Part shown: piece after piece, positions 48,795 to 59,708 of the stretch | How the letters are laid out: every line of letters starts with the position of its first letter | How positions within the stretch are numbered: position 1 is the first letter of the stretch | NCBI GenBank assembly: GCA_036426205.1 | Contig: CM071573.1 | Span: 76,790,159-76,854,158, forward strand | DNA from: Ascaphus truei | Lineage: Eukaryota > Chordata > Amphibia > Anura > Ascaphidae | DNA length: 64,000 bases | Direction of reading: 5' to 3' | Translations under genes and position numbers: made by a program | The notes under the pieces: model-generated | Told to the model about the DNA's origin: nothing | The model's input: only the letters and a program-made list of their open reading frames with translations | The model's database searches: none

Positions 48795-50045
48795 TTACTG
48801 TATCAACAGTTTTTTCCGATCTATTTTTCTAACCTTTTCTAGTTCTAGCATAAGTTGTTTATAGTTATATCCTCTTTCTAAGAATCTAAGAAACAGGAAT
48901 TGGGCTTGTGTTTCGAAGTCTGCCTCCTTGCTGCAATTTCTCTTAATTCTCATGAACTGGCCTCCAGGTATATTGCTAATCCAAGTTCTTTTATGATTAC
49001 TGGAGGCCAGTAAGAGATTGTTAGTATCTACCTTTTTGAAGAAGGTTTTTGTTGTTACCCCTTCTGCCTCTGAGGCCTTCAGGTCCAGATCTAAATAGCT
49101 GACACTCTCTGTGTGTGTTACATGGGTGAATACCAAGTTGTAATCGTTATCATTGATGTATTCCATGAATTTATCTATTGATTCTTCATCCCCCTCCCAC
49201 ACACAGAGAATGTCATCTATATAGCGACGCCATATCACTATGTGTTTCAGGAATGGATTCTCCTGCCAGATGAAAGTTTCTTCCCAGTTTCCCATATACA
49301 GGTTTGCGAAGCTGGGGGCAAAACGTGTGCCCATAGCAGTTCCGCAAACCTGCAAGAAAAACTGGGAAAGAAAAAGAAAATAATTATGGCTAAGCACATA
49401 TTCTATGGCTTGTAAGATAAACCATCTATTCAGATCTGTGATTTTAAATTCTCGTCTCAGGTATTCCTCAACTGCTGCAATACCCTTTGCATGTGGAATG
49501 CTGGTGTACAGGGCTTGTACGTCACACGTCAGCCACCTATACGTACTTTTCCATTTGAATTGTGCAAAAAGGTTTAGTACCGCAGAGGAATCCTTTAGAT
49601 ATGAAGGTAGCTCCCCTACGATACTTTGCAGGAAATAGTCCACATATTGGGATAGATTAGCCGTCAGTGAGGATATACCTGAGACTATTGGTCTACCTGG
49701 CGGGTTTGATAGAGATTTGTGCAGTTTAGGTAGGTGATAGAACACCGGTATTTTTGGTGACTTATTGTATAGGAACCCATGTTCTTTATCTGTTATTATT
49801 GTGAGGGATAGTGCTTCGTCTAGAAGTTCTTTAAGTTTAGCTAGAAATGATGCTGTGGGATCTGAAGTTAATTTTTTGTAAAAGACAGGGTCACAAAGGA
49901 GTCGGTGTGCTTCCTGCTCATAAGTAGAGCGATCTTGTAGAACCACACCTCCTCCCTTGTCAGCCTGTCTAATAATGAGTTGATTGTTATCCTGCAAGAT
50001 TTTCAGCCTTGGACATGTTCTGTTTAATGTTTCGTTCCCTTGCAC
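48795..50045 (-). pseudogene. Penelope-like reverse transcriptase (RT core), frameshifted
   Basis: An open frame of about 416 codons holds the PLE RT core, which copies element RNA at a nicked target. Visible motifs in order: RQADKGGGVVL near residue 26, YHLPKLHKS near 98, GRPIVSGISS near 115, LYTSIPHAKG near 182, GTAMGTRFAPSFANLYMG near 233, and the catalytic YIDDIL near 275. ADKGG and PKLHK are typical of Penelope-type RTs. The first codon is GTG and is not a natural start: the upstream continuation lies in another frame, so a frameshift is inferred near 50045. The frame also stops just before the nuclease reading frame resumes, indicating another small frameshift around 48795-48810. The catalytic residues seen are intact; the gene as a whole is broken. 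Confidence 0.93.
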
Positions 50046-50638
50046 TATTGGTGATTTTATTTAGATCGTTATACACCATATCAAAAAAGGTATCCACATG
50101 GTTACCCTTTGATTGATAGGGGTAAAAAGTGGATTGGGTCTTGAACGGCGTGTGAATACATGCTGATAATTCAATATCTTTATCTGTTTCTTTATTAGTA
50201 TCAACTTGGTTATTAGATTCATTTTTTGTTTTAATAAAGTGTCTTTTAAGTGTGATATTCCTAATAAATTTATGAAGATCTTTGAAAAGTTGAAATGAAT
50301 TTGCCCCATTAGTCTTAGAGAAAGATAGTCCCTTACTTAAGACTCTTTTTGGATCATCTGTAAGGATGAACGTGGAGAGGTTGAAAATACCTCTATCAAG
50401 CTTGGTAGGTTGAGTCCTTAGAATTCTTTTCTTTTGGACCCTGGATCCTCCTCTTTTCCCTCTTCTGGCAATGGTCTTTTTAACTTGGTCCCTGAGATCA
50501 CCTGTTTGTGGTTCTCTGTAGTTATCGATTCTTTTACTGGGGAGCCATGCCTCCTCCTTATCAGATCTAAAAAAAGAGATGGAGAGGAGGGAGAAGGGGA
50601 GGGTGCAGGGCGACTCTCACGTGTATACTCTGGTATCC

Positions 50639-51427
50639 TTACAGGGGGTCTATAAGACTCATTTTGTTGTTGATAATTCGTTTGTCTGTTTCTATTATAG
50701 TTATAGTTTTCGTCATAATTTCTCCCTTTATAGTTAGGGTTCCTAGGATGTCCCCCCCTTTGTGGATACTATCTCTCCTAGGTTGTTCCCTTCTATCTGT
50801 ATATTGATGGCCACCAGATTGTCTCCCTCTGTCGTTTTGTTCTCCATTCATTCTATGGCTAATTTGATGTTCTAAATTACCATTAGGGCGACTGTTAGAA
50901 TCCCCATTGGATTCATTCACATTTTTATTGTCAGTCCCTTTTCCTTTAGAGTTGTCTTTGGCCCATGTTCGTTGTTTGTTAGTGTCATAGTCGTTTTTAT
51001 CTCTATAAAACTTAAAATGCTTGGTTTTCACGGTTTCATCATCATGTTGCTCTAAGTTGGTGCACACTTCGTGTTCCAGCTCAGAGCAATCATTAGCGAT
51101 GATAAGGGGCTCCATAATTTTTATTTGTTCTTCAATTTGGGTTCCCAATTCTTTTAATGATTTATTTCTCTCAAATATTATTAACCGCACTAGGTCATTA
51201 GAACATTCATCTAAAATGCGTACCCACTCCTTCATGAAGTGTTCGTTGTCCCTACCAAAGGTGGGGGTTTTTAATATACGTAAGCCTCTAGGCAATCTAC
51301 CGCAGTCTAAATATCTCTGCATTGTACGTCTCTCAAACCATTGTTTACTTTCTGTGATAAGAAGTTTTTCTAGGTTTTTAAACATTTCTTTCATGGACGT
51401 TTGCTCATTGTTAGGCTCATTGGTCAC
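50639..51427 (-). pseudogene. Penelope-like element upstream (N-terminal) ORF
   Basis: A 262-codon frame lies between the 5' pseudo-LTR and the RT. Its first half is predicted helical, with the signature GLRILKTPTFGRDNEHFMKE and then WVRILDECSNDLVRLIIFER, resembling the N-terminal region of other vertebrate PLE proteins as I recall them. The second half is hydrophilic and rich in Asn, Asp, Gly, Arg and Gln (for example NDRGRQSGGHQYTDRREQPR), suggestive of a disordered nucleic-acid-binding segment. It ends without reaching the RT; the 50046-50638 interval carries more PLE sequence in shifted frames (for example the 50061-50309 minus frame). Its function is not established. Confidence 0.65.
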
Positions 51428-51576
51428 TTTGGGCTCCTCTGCAAAGAGGAGATCAAAGGCCTCCTCGCGTTTGGCTCTGCATGCAGTTAAACTCCAAACT
51501 ATGATGATGTTGAACTATTACACAGATAAATTATACAGTGAAAATAAGTGCAGCACTAAATATAGTGAGAATACAA

Positions 51577-52201
51577 CAGAACAAAACAAAAAAAGTGCGC
51601 AAATTATTATTTCTAGTGTTTTATAACCCTTTCACCAGCCATTGTGTCAATTTAGAACTAAATACAAACCTCTAATTCGATGGGTGATCTTGCAGCTATA
51701 GGACAGAGGAAAAACCCCTAGGCAACTGTAACCACAAAAGAACAAAAGCGCAAACGCACATAGTGACATTTGTAAAAATATAGGCGGTATATTAATTTAG
51801 TATAATATCTGGTACATCAGATTATTTTGGTAATGACATTTATGTACAATACATGAGTTTACCACACGCCGCACTGCTGCCACTTCAGGCCTCAGATGGT
51901 CTCTCTCTCTCCACAGCATCCAGAACCGTCTGTCACAGCTGTAGCATGGGATCTCTGCCGCACTGCTGCCTTCCGATCGATATCCTTCCCCACTCGCTGC
52001 CGTCACCGCCGCTCGCGGCTAGGATCTGCCTCCGACCGCCACTATGCTTCGGAGCAGTGTGTTAGAGAGTCACGTGTCCCGCGGGGTTTTGCGACTGGCC
52101 GCAAAGGGAGGTTGAGGCGTAAAGCGTGATGGTGGCTTTACTGCAATTTGCCGAGTGCAGCTTTGGCATGAAATCAGTCCAGAGCAGATAATACCACATA
52201 G
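51577..52201 (-). repeat. PLE pseudo-LTR, 5' copy
   Basis: Direct repeat of 47176-47788. It lacks the hammerhead-like segment seen beyond the left copy; instead the sequence switches at 52202-52205 into an inverted copy of the pseudo-LTR. Many single-base indels separate the two copies. Confidence 0.9.
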
Positions 52202-52204
52202 GTA

Positions 52205-52443
52205 GGAAGGCAGCAGTGCGGCAGAGATCCCATGCTACAGCTGTGGTAGACTGTCCTGGATGCTGTGAGAGAGACCATCTGAGGCCTGGAAGTGGCAGTG
52301 CGGCGTGTGGTAAACTCATGTATTGTACATGAAATGTCTATTACCAACTAATCTGATGTACGCAGATATTATACCCTAATTAATATACACCTATATTTTT
52401 ACAAACTTCACTATGTGCGTTTGCGCTTTTGTCTTTTTGTGTT
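52205..52443 (+). repeat. Inverted partial pseudo-LTR at the PLE 5' terminus
   Basis: This block is the near-perfect reverse complement of 47323-47561 and abuts the right target-site duplication. Terminal inversions of this kind are known for PLEs and for LINEs inserted by twin priming; here it replaces the missing start of the 5' pseudo-LTR. Confidence 0.88.
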
Positions 52444-52676
52444 AAAGAATGTATTTAAGTCTGAGAAAAGATTTCAGATTTCAACAGAGATGCATTGGAT
52501 CAAATGCGTGAACCTCATCTCCTGCACCAGTGACCACTCTGGGGAACATATGGTGATGTATAGGTTTTATTTTATATATATGTTATATCCTTTTTATTTT
52601 GAGAAACTCTTCTGAATTTTATTGTAAATTTAGGTTCTTGTAATACTTTTTCTGTAATCTTAGCACTGTATTTATA

Positions 52677-53255
52677 TATAGGGAACCATGTTAAAAATGG
52701 TTATTGAGGCAAAAAGTGACACTGTGTGCTCATTTGCATGTCATTTCCCAGAATCCCTTGCTGCAGTGGAAGTGCTGTATGCTGGGTGATGATGGGGAAA
52801 GGCGGGGTTGCAGACCTGCCTAAGACATGCAGATGAGCATACAGTTATATTTGCATATTTGCTTTCCTGTGGAGGGTTTTTGTCACTTTTTTAACTCACC
52901 ATAACTTAACTCAGTATTATGGTTTAGCCTATCCCATAGCCTCTCTTGCATTCCCAGTAAAATCAACCCCACACTGATGAGACCCATCAAGGTCGAAACA
53001 GCTGTCTGTGGGTGGTTTTATGGGTATGCACCTTAACCCTGGCTGTGCTCAAAGCTGTGACCATGCAGCAAGCTTAAGCCTATAGGGAACCATGTTAAAA
53101 ATGGTTATTGAGGCAAAAAGTGACACTGTGTGCTCATTTGCATGTCATTTCCCAGAATCCCTTGCTGCAGTGGAAGTGCTGTATGCTGGGTGATGATGGG
53201 GAAAGGCGGGGTTGCAGACCTGCCTAAGACATGCAGATGAGCATACAGTTATATT

Positions 53256-53262
<7 letters not shown>
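52677..53262 (+). repeat. Partial tandem repeat, period 404 bp, carrying a hammerhead ribozyme
   Basis: The segment 52677-52858 reappears at 53081-53262, apparently identical over 182 bp, giving about 1.45 units of a 404-bp tandem repeat. The unit has no convincing ORF and one hammerhead per period. It is followed by an AT microsatellite from 53263. Size, tandem layout and ribozyme resemble retrozymes or hammerhead satellites rather than a protein-coding transposon. An alternative is a short MITE-like dimer. Confidence 0.8.
52966..53014 (+). ncRNA. Hammerhead ribozyme (type I, minimal stem III)
   Basis: All canonical elements are present in order: stem I 5' CCCACA (52968-52973), core CTGATGA (52974-52980), stem II GACC-CATCAA-GGTC (52981-52994), GAAA (52995-52998), stem III with palindrome ACAGCTGT (52998-53005), cleavage triplet GTC (53004-53006), and stem I 3' TGTGGG (53007-53012). 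Stem I pairs over 6 bp and stem II over 4 bp with no mismatch. Self-cleavage would be predicted after 53006. The short palindromic stem III suggests action as a dimer, as in newt satellite-2 and animal retrozymes. It sits between two identical 182-bp direct repeats. Confidence 0.85.

Positions 53263-53293
<31 letters not shown>
53263..53293. repeat. AT microsatellite next to the ribozyme repeat
   Basis: Pure (AT)n starting where the second 182-bp copy ends. Confidence 0.95.
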
Positions 53294-53298
<5 letters not shown>

Positions 53299-53299
53299 C

Positions 53300-54351
53300 T
53301 TTCAATAAGTAATGCTTTGGGCTCTTATTGAACTGCTATACGCTCTGGAGAGAGTATTTACATTTTCGGGCACATTTTGCTGCAACAGATGTGTTAAAGT
53401 GCATAGTTTTTTCTATAATAAACAGGGACCCGGGGCCCTGGCAAATATTAATTTTACATCTTATTTGCATATCCCAGGTAGTGGCAGCGTATAGATATGA
53501 TTGCAATTGAGTAAGGGGTTAATATTAACTAATTGGAGGTAACTTGCGCAGGCAAAAGGTGAGTTGGCCAGAGTACCAGTGTGTATTAACCCTGGCTGCA
53601 TATCTAAGTCACGTACCAACTTTTGTGCTGTTCGTGACGGTGGAATATTGGGACGGTTTTAGGGGAGATGTTAACTCATTTGAGGGGCCTTTGCGAAGGG
53701 GAAGAGTGGGGCAGCTTGTGAGTTGTGTATTAACCCTTGTCCTGTAGGGGAGATATTGTCCATGGAGGTGAAAAGTGAGAGCGCTTGTGACCGTGAGTAT
53801 TAACCCATGTCCCGTATGTAGGTCGCGTGCTCACAGCGGTGCCGTACATTACACACACACGCACGCATGTGTGTGTGTAATATATATATATTAATATACA
53901 CAGGGTGGTAATGATATACAATCACATATAAGTTTAAATCACGATTTTTATTATAATCACTATACATTTATATTTAGATTATTTATATCACTATTTCAAC
54001 TCACAATATGAGAAGTGAGGTGTTAGTGACTGTATTGCACAGCCTGGTTAGGTCAGAGACTCTGTAGATCTTGGATACATATGCTATCTGCTCATCTATC
54101 TTTCCTTGGGGTATTCTATGAGACAATTAATCTCTTTATATACACATATGTTGGCCCTCTCCTCGTTGTTTCTTTGAGTGTATTCTCACACTCATATTGA
54201 GTACATATATGCATACATATGAATTAGGTACTTCCCCCTTTTTCTTCTGTGTTCATTTAATACCTTACCGATTAGATCATTCTGTATTATCTGAAATATA
54301 TATTTAACACATGTTGTATTTATTTCATTATTGTATTAATATTTCTATGAT

Positions 54352-54357
<6 letters not shown>
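53300..54357. other. Spacer with short GTGT and AT runs
   Basis: Only a small TG/CA stretch (53850-53878) and an AT run are visible. No gene supported. Confidence 0.5.

Positions 54358-54398
<41 letters not shown>
54358..54398. repeat. AT microsatellite
   Basis: (AT)n of about 40 bp. Confidence 0.95.
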
Positions 54399-54401
<3 letters not shown>

Positions 54402-54787
54402 TATATACACAATAAACACACAATAAAAGCAATCAGAGGATGTGGTAACATGTTCATTTTGAACCGAAAACCTGTCCATCCTCATCAATAAGTAAAGTGT
54501 AAATTAATGTTATATGATTAAGATTAAAAAAAGATAAAGCTTTTGTTCTGCCCTGTATTCGTAATCTGGCTACTCTGTTCAGGCTCTCAAACTAAAATGA
54601 TACCGTCTCTCTTCAAGAAGGATTTCAGAAACTACTTAATTACTCACTATCACATATGACACACCTGAGAGCATGTGACTTGTATATGTTACAAGGGTTA
54701 TACAATATCTAGCTGAGATATTTTTTACCTACGCAAGGTCCCTCAAAATAATAATGTTCCCCCTCAATCCGTCACTATATATATATA

Positions 54788-56449
54788 TGTAACCCCGGTC
54801 TTGATTTGCCTCCAGGGACCCCCTCTATGGCGTGCCGAGTGATCGCGGGTGCCGCCGGAGGCAGCGACGGACCCGCCGGCACAGCACAAGGGTGGGGGCG
54901 GGAGCAAGGAGCGCTCGGAGTCCCCGGAGTCCCGGCGGCGCAACCGGCTAGCGGGGGCCGCCATTACAAGTGCTCGCGCATGTGCAGTGATCGCGCATGC
55001 GCAGAAGGCTTACAGGAGCCAGTAGGGACTTGCGCATGCGCAGGTCAAGCGCGCACGCGGCCCCAATACAAAGACAGCCTCCACGGGACTACAAGTCCCA
55101 AGAAGCATAGGGAGGCAGGCACCAGGTGCCTCAGAGCGGCCAATGAGGGCCAAGGATTCTCAGCCCAGGATATTGAAACATTTCGCGGGCTTGTGGCAAT
55201 GGCAGTTGGAGCTGGGAGCAGGAAGGGGAAGGAAGGGTGTAGGGAGCAAGTGGCTCCTACACCAGGTAAGGTTCCCCAGATCCCAGGCAGGCCCCAATCC
55301 CCTCCAGGGTAGGGGGTGAGTACTGAGGGACGGCCCCTAGGTTAGGGACCCTGCCCTTAGGTGTGAGTGTGCAGACTTGTCAGTGTCACGGCTGTCAGTG
55401 CTGTGTGCGCTGACAAGTAGGCACAGTGTTTGTGTGCAGTGTAGCTACAGGTACCAGGTTGAGTGCAGTGCGGTTGAAGCCGGTACAGAATGAGTGCAGT
55501 GGGTTGCTGCAGGTTCCGTGTGAGTGCAGCGGGTTGCTGCAGGTTCTGTGTGAGTGCAGTGGGTTGCTGCAGGTACCGAGTGAGTGCAGTGGGTTGCTGC
55601 AGGTTCAGTGTGAGTGCAGTGCGTTTGCTGCAGAGGTTAGGGAGACGTTAGTCAGAGGGGACCCGGGTGGTGAAGGGAGAGGTAGAGTGGGTGCAGGGGT
55701 CAGTGACCCACCTGCATAGGACAGGCTACCCCGTAGGCCCCTAGAAGTGTTCCCAGAAGTCACTGAAGGTTGCTGTGCTGCAGGGACGGCCTATAGTAGT
55801 AGCAAGCATCACCCTTACTGAGTACCAGCTAGGGACAAAGGGACAAGCATGCGGAGCAGGTTTGCTGGCGAGTCGTCTGGGACCAGACTGCTGGACATTG
55901 AGACCCAGTAGGCAGACCGCTGATTCATCTGACCCTTTACGAAGAGGTACCGGTCACCGCTGTGACCGGAAGGTACTAACACCGGTCAACAGGCGCTGAT
56001 CCCGCCTTAGGCTAAACTCTATCGGAACACTGAGCGAGTGGTTAAAGAACTGAGCCTATACCATCACTTTAATATATATATGGACACGGTTTGTGGGACA
56101 CGCGGTGAGGGGACGGAGATGTTACTCCTGATGAGTGGGCGAGCCACTAAGGTTATACTGTTATAGTGTAAGGTTATATGTGTTGGGTTATATTGCTATA
56201 AGATAGAGTGATAAGGTATCGTGCGTTATCTTATAGTAAAACTGGTTGCATCATATATGTGTGTTGTTGTATTTCTTGCCCAGGGGAATCTCACATCACG
56301 TGGATCCTGGGTAAGTGGAGGCGCTGCGCTATGTAAGTGTATAAGTGTTACCCCAGGCTCCCAGCTAGCGGAGGCTCAGATCTCCTGGAGCCACAGGTGT
56401 TGTACAGTGACCAGTAGTTCCTTTGGGAGGGTTCAGAAAAAGGGCTACA
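54788..56449 (+). mobile_element. Candidate solo LTR (1.66 kb)
   Basis: Starts TGTAACCCCGG and ends AGGGCTACA, with short inverted termini TGTAaCCC/GGGcTACA. TATA flanks both ends, but the site is an AT microsatellite, so the target duplication is ambiguous. The 5' part is GC-rich with GCGCATGCGCAG-type words. A 30-bp minisatellite lies at 55475-55635. No gag/pol frame is present. Confidence 0.4.
55475..55635 (+). repeat. 30-bp minisatellite within the candidate LTR
   Basis: About five units of GAGTGCAGTGGGTTGCTGCA plus GGTTCCGTGT. The CSGLLQV peptide repeat is its translation. Confidence 0.9.
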
Positions 56450-56463
56450 TATATATATATATT

Positions 56464-56764
56464 ACACACAAAAAGACCGAGACAATCCCCAAAATAGCAC
56501 TCTAAATATACCACAGAATAACTAATCTAATATAAAGAAAAAAGACTTGGATTCTAAGTCAAAATAGAAAAAGGAAATTATTTTAATAACGAGCAATAAG
56601 ACACAGTAACATTAAAAACATAAACACACTGTAGGCAGCAAATGAAATCATTTCCTTTTTCTATTTTGACTTAGAATCCAAGTCTTTTTTCTTTATATTA
56701 GATTAGTTATTCTGTGGTATATTTAGAGTGCTATTTTGGGGATTGTCTCAGTCTTTTTGTGTGT
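56464..56764. repeat. Long near-perfect inverted repeat (115-bp arms, 71-bp loop)
   Basis: Arm 56464-56578 and arm 56650-56764 are reverse complements with about one mismatch (CCGAGAC against CTGAGAC). No target duplication or known TIR was recognised. Could be a young foldback MITE or, if transcribed, a long hairpin RNA. Confidence 0.95.
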
Positions 56765-56769
56765 TATAT

Positions 56770-57845
56770 TTATTTCTCTTTCCCCCAGCACCACCAGTGT
56801 TTCCCTAGTTATTTAGTAACAGGCTATCCTGTTTAGAAATGTTTTTTTCTCAGGATTCTCTGTATTAATTTTTGGGTCTGGCTTAACCACTTATTTATAT
56901 AGTGTGAGCAACTGCCTTTTTGTGCGTGTGTCATATATATATATATATATCTTTACTCGCTACCACCACCAAAGAGATATCACAATATTACTTGTCTTTG
57001 GTCCTTGTTTACTAAAGAAAATATGCACTGGACACACACAAATCTGTTGTAGCAAAATGTGTCCGAAAATATAATTACAAAATGTGCACAGTTCAATCAG
57101 AGCCCAAAGTCATTACTTATTATATTTCTAGATTTAATATACATAAATACAGTGCTTATATTACAGAAAAATATTATTGAAAAAAAAACATATAATACAA
57201 TAAATTCAGACAGTTTCTTCAAAATAAAAGTATAAACTAAGAAATCATTTACGCTACCACATAACATGTATCAGGTTATTTTCAAAGAGGCCATTGGAGT
57301 ATAAAAGAAGACAATTCACTATCTTGTTGGCATAAGACACTCCTCTGTTAAATTCTAATTTCATATATCACTTGCATGTCTTATATCTTAACCTTCTTGC
57401 ATTGGAACACAGCATCAGCCCACCTTCTGGGCATATACTTCCCCACAACCCCACCCTCATCTCATTAAGCTGTAATGATGCTTTTAGTGCTTTTTATTAG
57501 GGAAAAATAAATGCCGGGACATTTTATGTTCAATATCTATATTCCTATTAATATGTCCGGGGGAGTTTTCCACATGTAAAGACACTATTTGTTACTAGTT
57601 TACTCCTAACTTTGAGTGACAAATGAATATCTGTCCTTTTCAGCCTCATACACATGTAGCGTTTAGTGTTGTTTGTTTCGTATGATTGCAAATGCTGCAA
57701 AGATCTATTTGTTATTCTTGTGAATCACTGTCAGATCCATGATATTTCACATTTAGTAAACTTACAAACTCTTGGACTGTCATCCTAGCCACACCCTGCA
57801 TTATTCTGCAGAACACCAAGAATGCCTTTCAAGATACATTAGACA
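56770..57845. other. Intronic spacer, nothing recognised
   Basis: An AT run (56933-56950) is the only repeat. No gene supported. Confidence 0.5.
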
Positions 57846-57849
57846 AGGG

Positions 57850-57935
57850 GTTCTTAACTCCAGTCCTCAAGGATCTCCCCTCTTCAGCACATGTAGCTCA
57901 GTCGAAGACTGAAGTTGAGAAACCCTGCATAGAAG
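57850..57935. mobile_element. hAT-type foldback MITE, internally deleted
   Basis: GGGGTTCTTAACTCCAGTCC at the left and GAAGTTGAGAAACCC at the right. The centre of the family (the GCAGGGATATCC arms) is missing. Confidence 0.65.
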
Positions 57936-59640
57936 GTTTCCATTTATTTCTACTATCAGAGAAGAATTGTGACGCCAGATTCCTAAAAGCAGGCCTTGAC
58001 CCGAGATAAACTCAGCCCTATAAAACCACAGAAAAACCACTTAGGTCAGTGGCTTGACCTGCATTAAAACCAATTTACTGTATTTTGAAGATAACTTGTA
58101 GCTCAAGTTAACTGTTTCTATCCCAGTGTATTAAAATACTGAATATTTTCATGGTATTTTCATTACCCTCACCCGCGTTTTTTCAGGTTCTTAGTTAGTT
58201 TTTAGGCTTTTTAAAAAACGTGCTTCATCAGTCCTGCGTGCTTATCCAAAAGGGGTAAGCCAGAGGCATTGCAGCTTTACATGAGCCCCACACTACCAAG
58301 TACTTTGTTAGCTGTCACACTGTCAGGTCACTGCTGTGCCTTGCAAACATTAGAATACAAATCATTCCTTAAAATTTTCAAAAGGACAATGTCAATTTTT
58401 TCACGGTTGCCAACTCTGGATACTGTAGTTAATTAAAAATGCCTGTTTGTTGAGAACAGCAAAAATGGAAGTCAGGGCATTGATGTACAGAAATGAATGA
58501 TTACTCGTGCATGGATAAGTCCGAGAAAAATAAATTACTGCAACCATGAAAAAAAAGTGTTTGTGATATTTGTTTTCATGTTGATGATTCCGTTGGTATA
58601 TTATATAAACTTTGGCCTAAAAAGCCTGAATCTACAACATTCAGTATTTTTTTTTTTGCGTCTTTCTCTTCCGATATCTCTGTTAATACAATGCTCTGAT
58701 ACCATGTTATCCAATAACACTTCAACTATTCACGACTGGATTTTTAGCCTGGGAGGGCTGATTATACCCCCAGCCAAATGAGCACGCAGAGCAAAGTAAA
58801 GTGTTATGAAGTTTGTAGTTGTAAAGAGAAACTCCTTATTGATCTAGACAAATCACTAACATAGTCATATGGTATACAGCTGTGCAAGATTGTTTCCATA
58901 AATTATTATCTGGATAAGCTTATCTCGTTATTTGTAGTCAAATATTACCCTCAAAGGACGTACTAAGGGTCATTCACACGTGTGCGTCAGAGCAATTTAC
59001 AGATGGTACTCCTGTAATGTAGCGCCTAGCATAATTATTTGTGCACTATGGCCCATACTCATGCATTATTCCATCATGCCCATGAGACATCTTCCAGCGC
59101 TACATAAGTAAATATGGTACAGCTGCTCTTTGACCACGTCTCTGCCAAAGGGGAGGGGGGTAACACAGATAAGACCAACAATGAAATATATGTACTGTTT
59201 GTAGAGTTAATATATACATCTACACCTAGTTATACATTTACATTATACAGTAGTCAACGTCAAGGAGAAAAACACAAAAGTTGACATTATGAAAGAAATG
59301 TGTTAATGTGTCAGTGATCCCCCAGCTGAGGTGTGATATTGTCCCGCTACATGTCCCAAATGTTAGTGTGACTGTATAAAGAGATCCAAACACCTGTGAA
59401 GAGTATGTGAGAGATGTTTATGAAATTAGCCAAGACCTGAAAAATCATTTGCGTCTTTTTTTCGCCTTTTCTCCACCTAAACAAACTGTAAAATGCAAAA
59501 TATGAAACGCTGAAAAACTCACAGTGGATTTGACCCATTTCAAAATGTACCCCAAAACTAAAACTGAGATGAAACTCAGTCGTTACTAGGACACTGCCTT
59601 TTGTGGATTTTTTTTTATGAAGTGGCATATTCAAAAAGTA
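57936..59640. other. NRG3 intron, 3' side of the exon
   Basis: Apart from a MITE fragment near 59040-59120, no repeat or exon is supported. Confidence 0.5.
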
Positions 59641-59648
59641 AACATTTG

Positions 59649-59654
59649 ACTTAC
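59649..59654 (-). promoter_or_regulatory. Second potential 5' splice site downstream of the NRG3-like exon
   Basis: A second AG|GTAAGT lies 54 nt beyond the used donor. About 17 bases around it (GTAAGTCAAA, then TTTAC) nearly repeat the first donor context. Using it would read CGG TAA, an immediate in-frame stop, so any product would end inside the EGF domain. It may be a chance local duplication; use cannot be judged from sequence alone. Confidence 0.35.
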
Positions 59655-59708
59655 CTTTAGATCCCCATAAGATTTACAGCATCAGCGTATGGTAAATGTT
59701 TGACTTAC

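Larger units (their letters stand above)
47176..52444 (-). mobile_element. Penelope-like retroelement (PLE), near full length, with target-site duplication
   Basis: Read on the minus strand the order is: inverted partial terminus (52443-52205), pseudo-LTR (52201-51577), upstream ORF (51427-50639), reverse transcriptase (50045-48795), GIY-YIG nuclease (48771-48307), hammerhead-like motif (47871-47823), and second pseudo-LTR (47788-47176). A 14-bp direct repeat AAGAATGTATTTAA flanks it (47162-47175 and 52445-52458), which defines one insertion. RT plus GIY-YIG and hammerhead-bearing pseudo-LTRs are diagnostic of PLEs. The coding part carries at least two frameshifts, so this copy is not autonomous, but the ends are well preserved, implying a fairly recent insertion. 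Confidence 0.92.
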
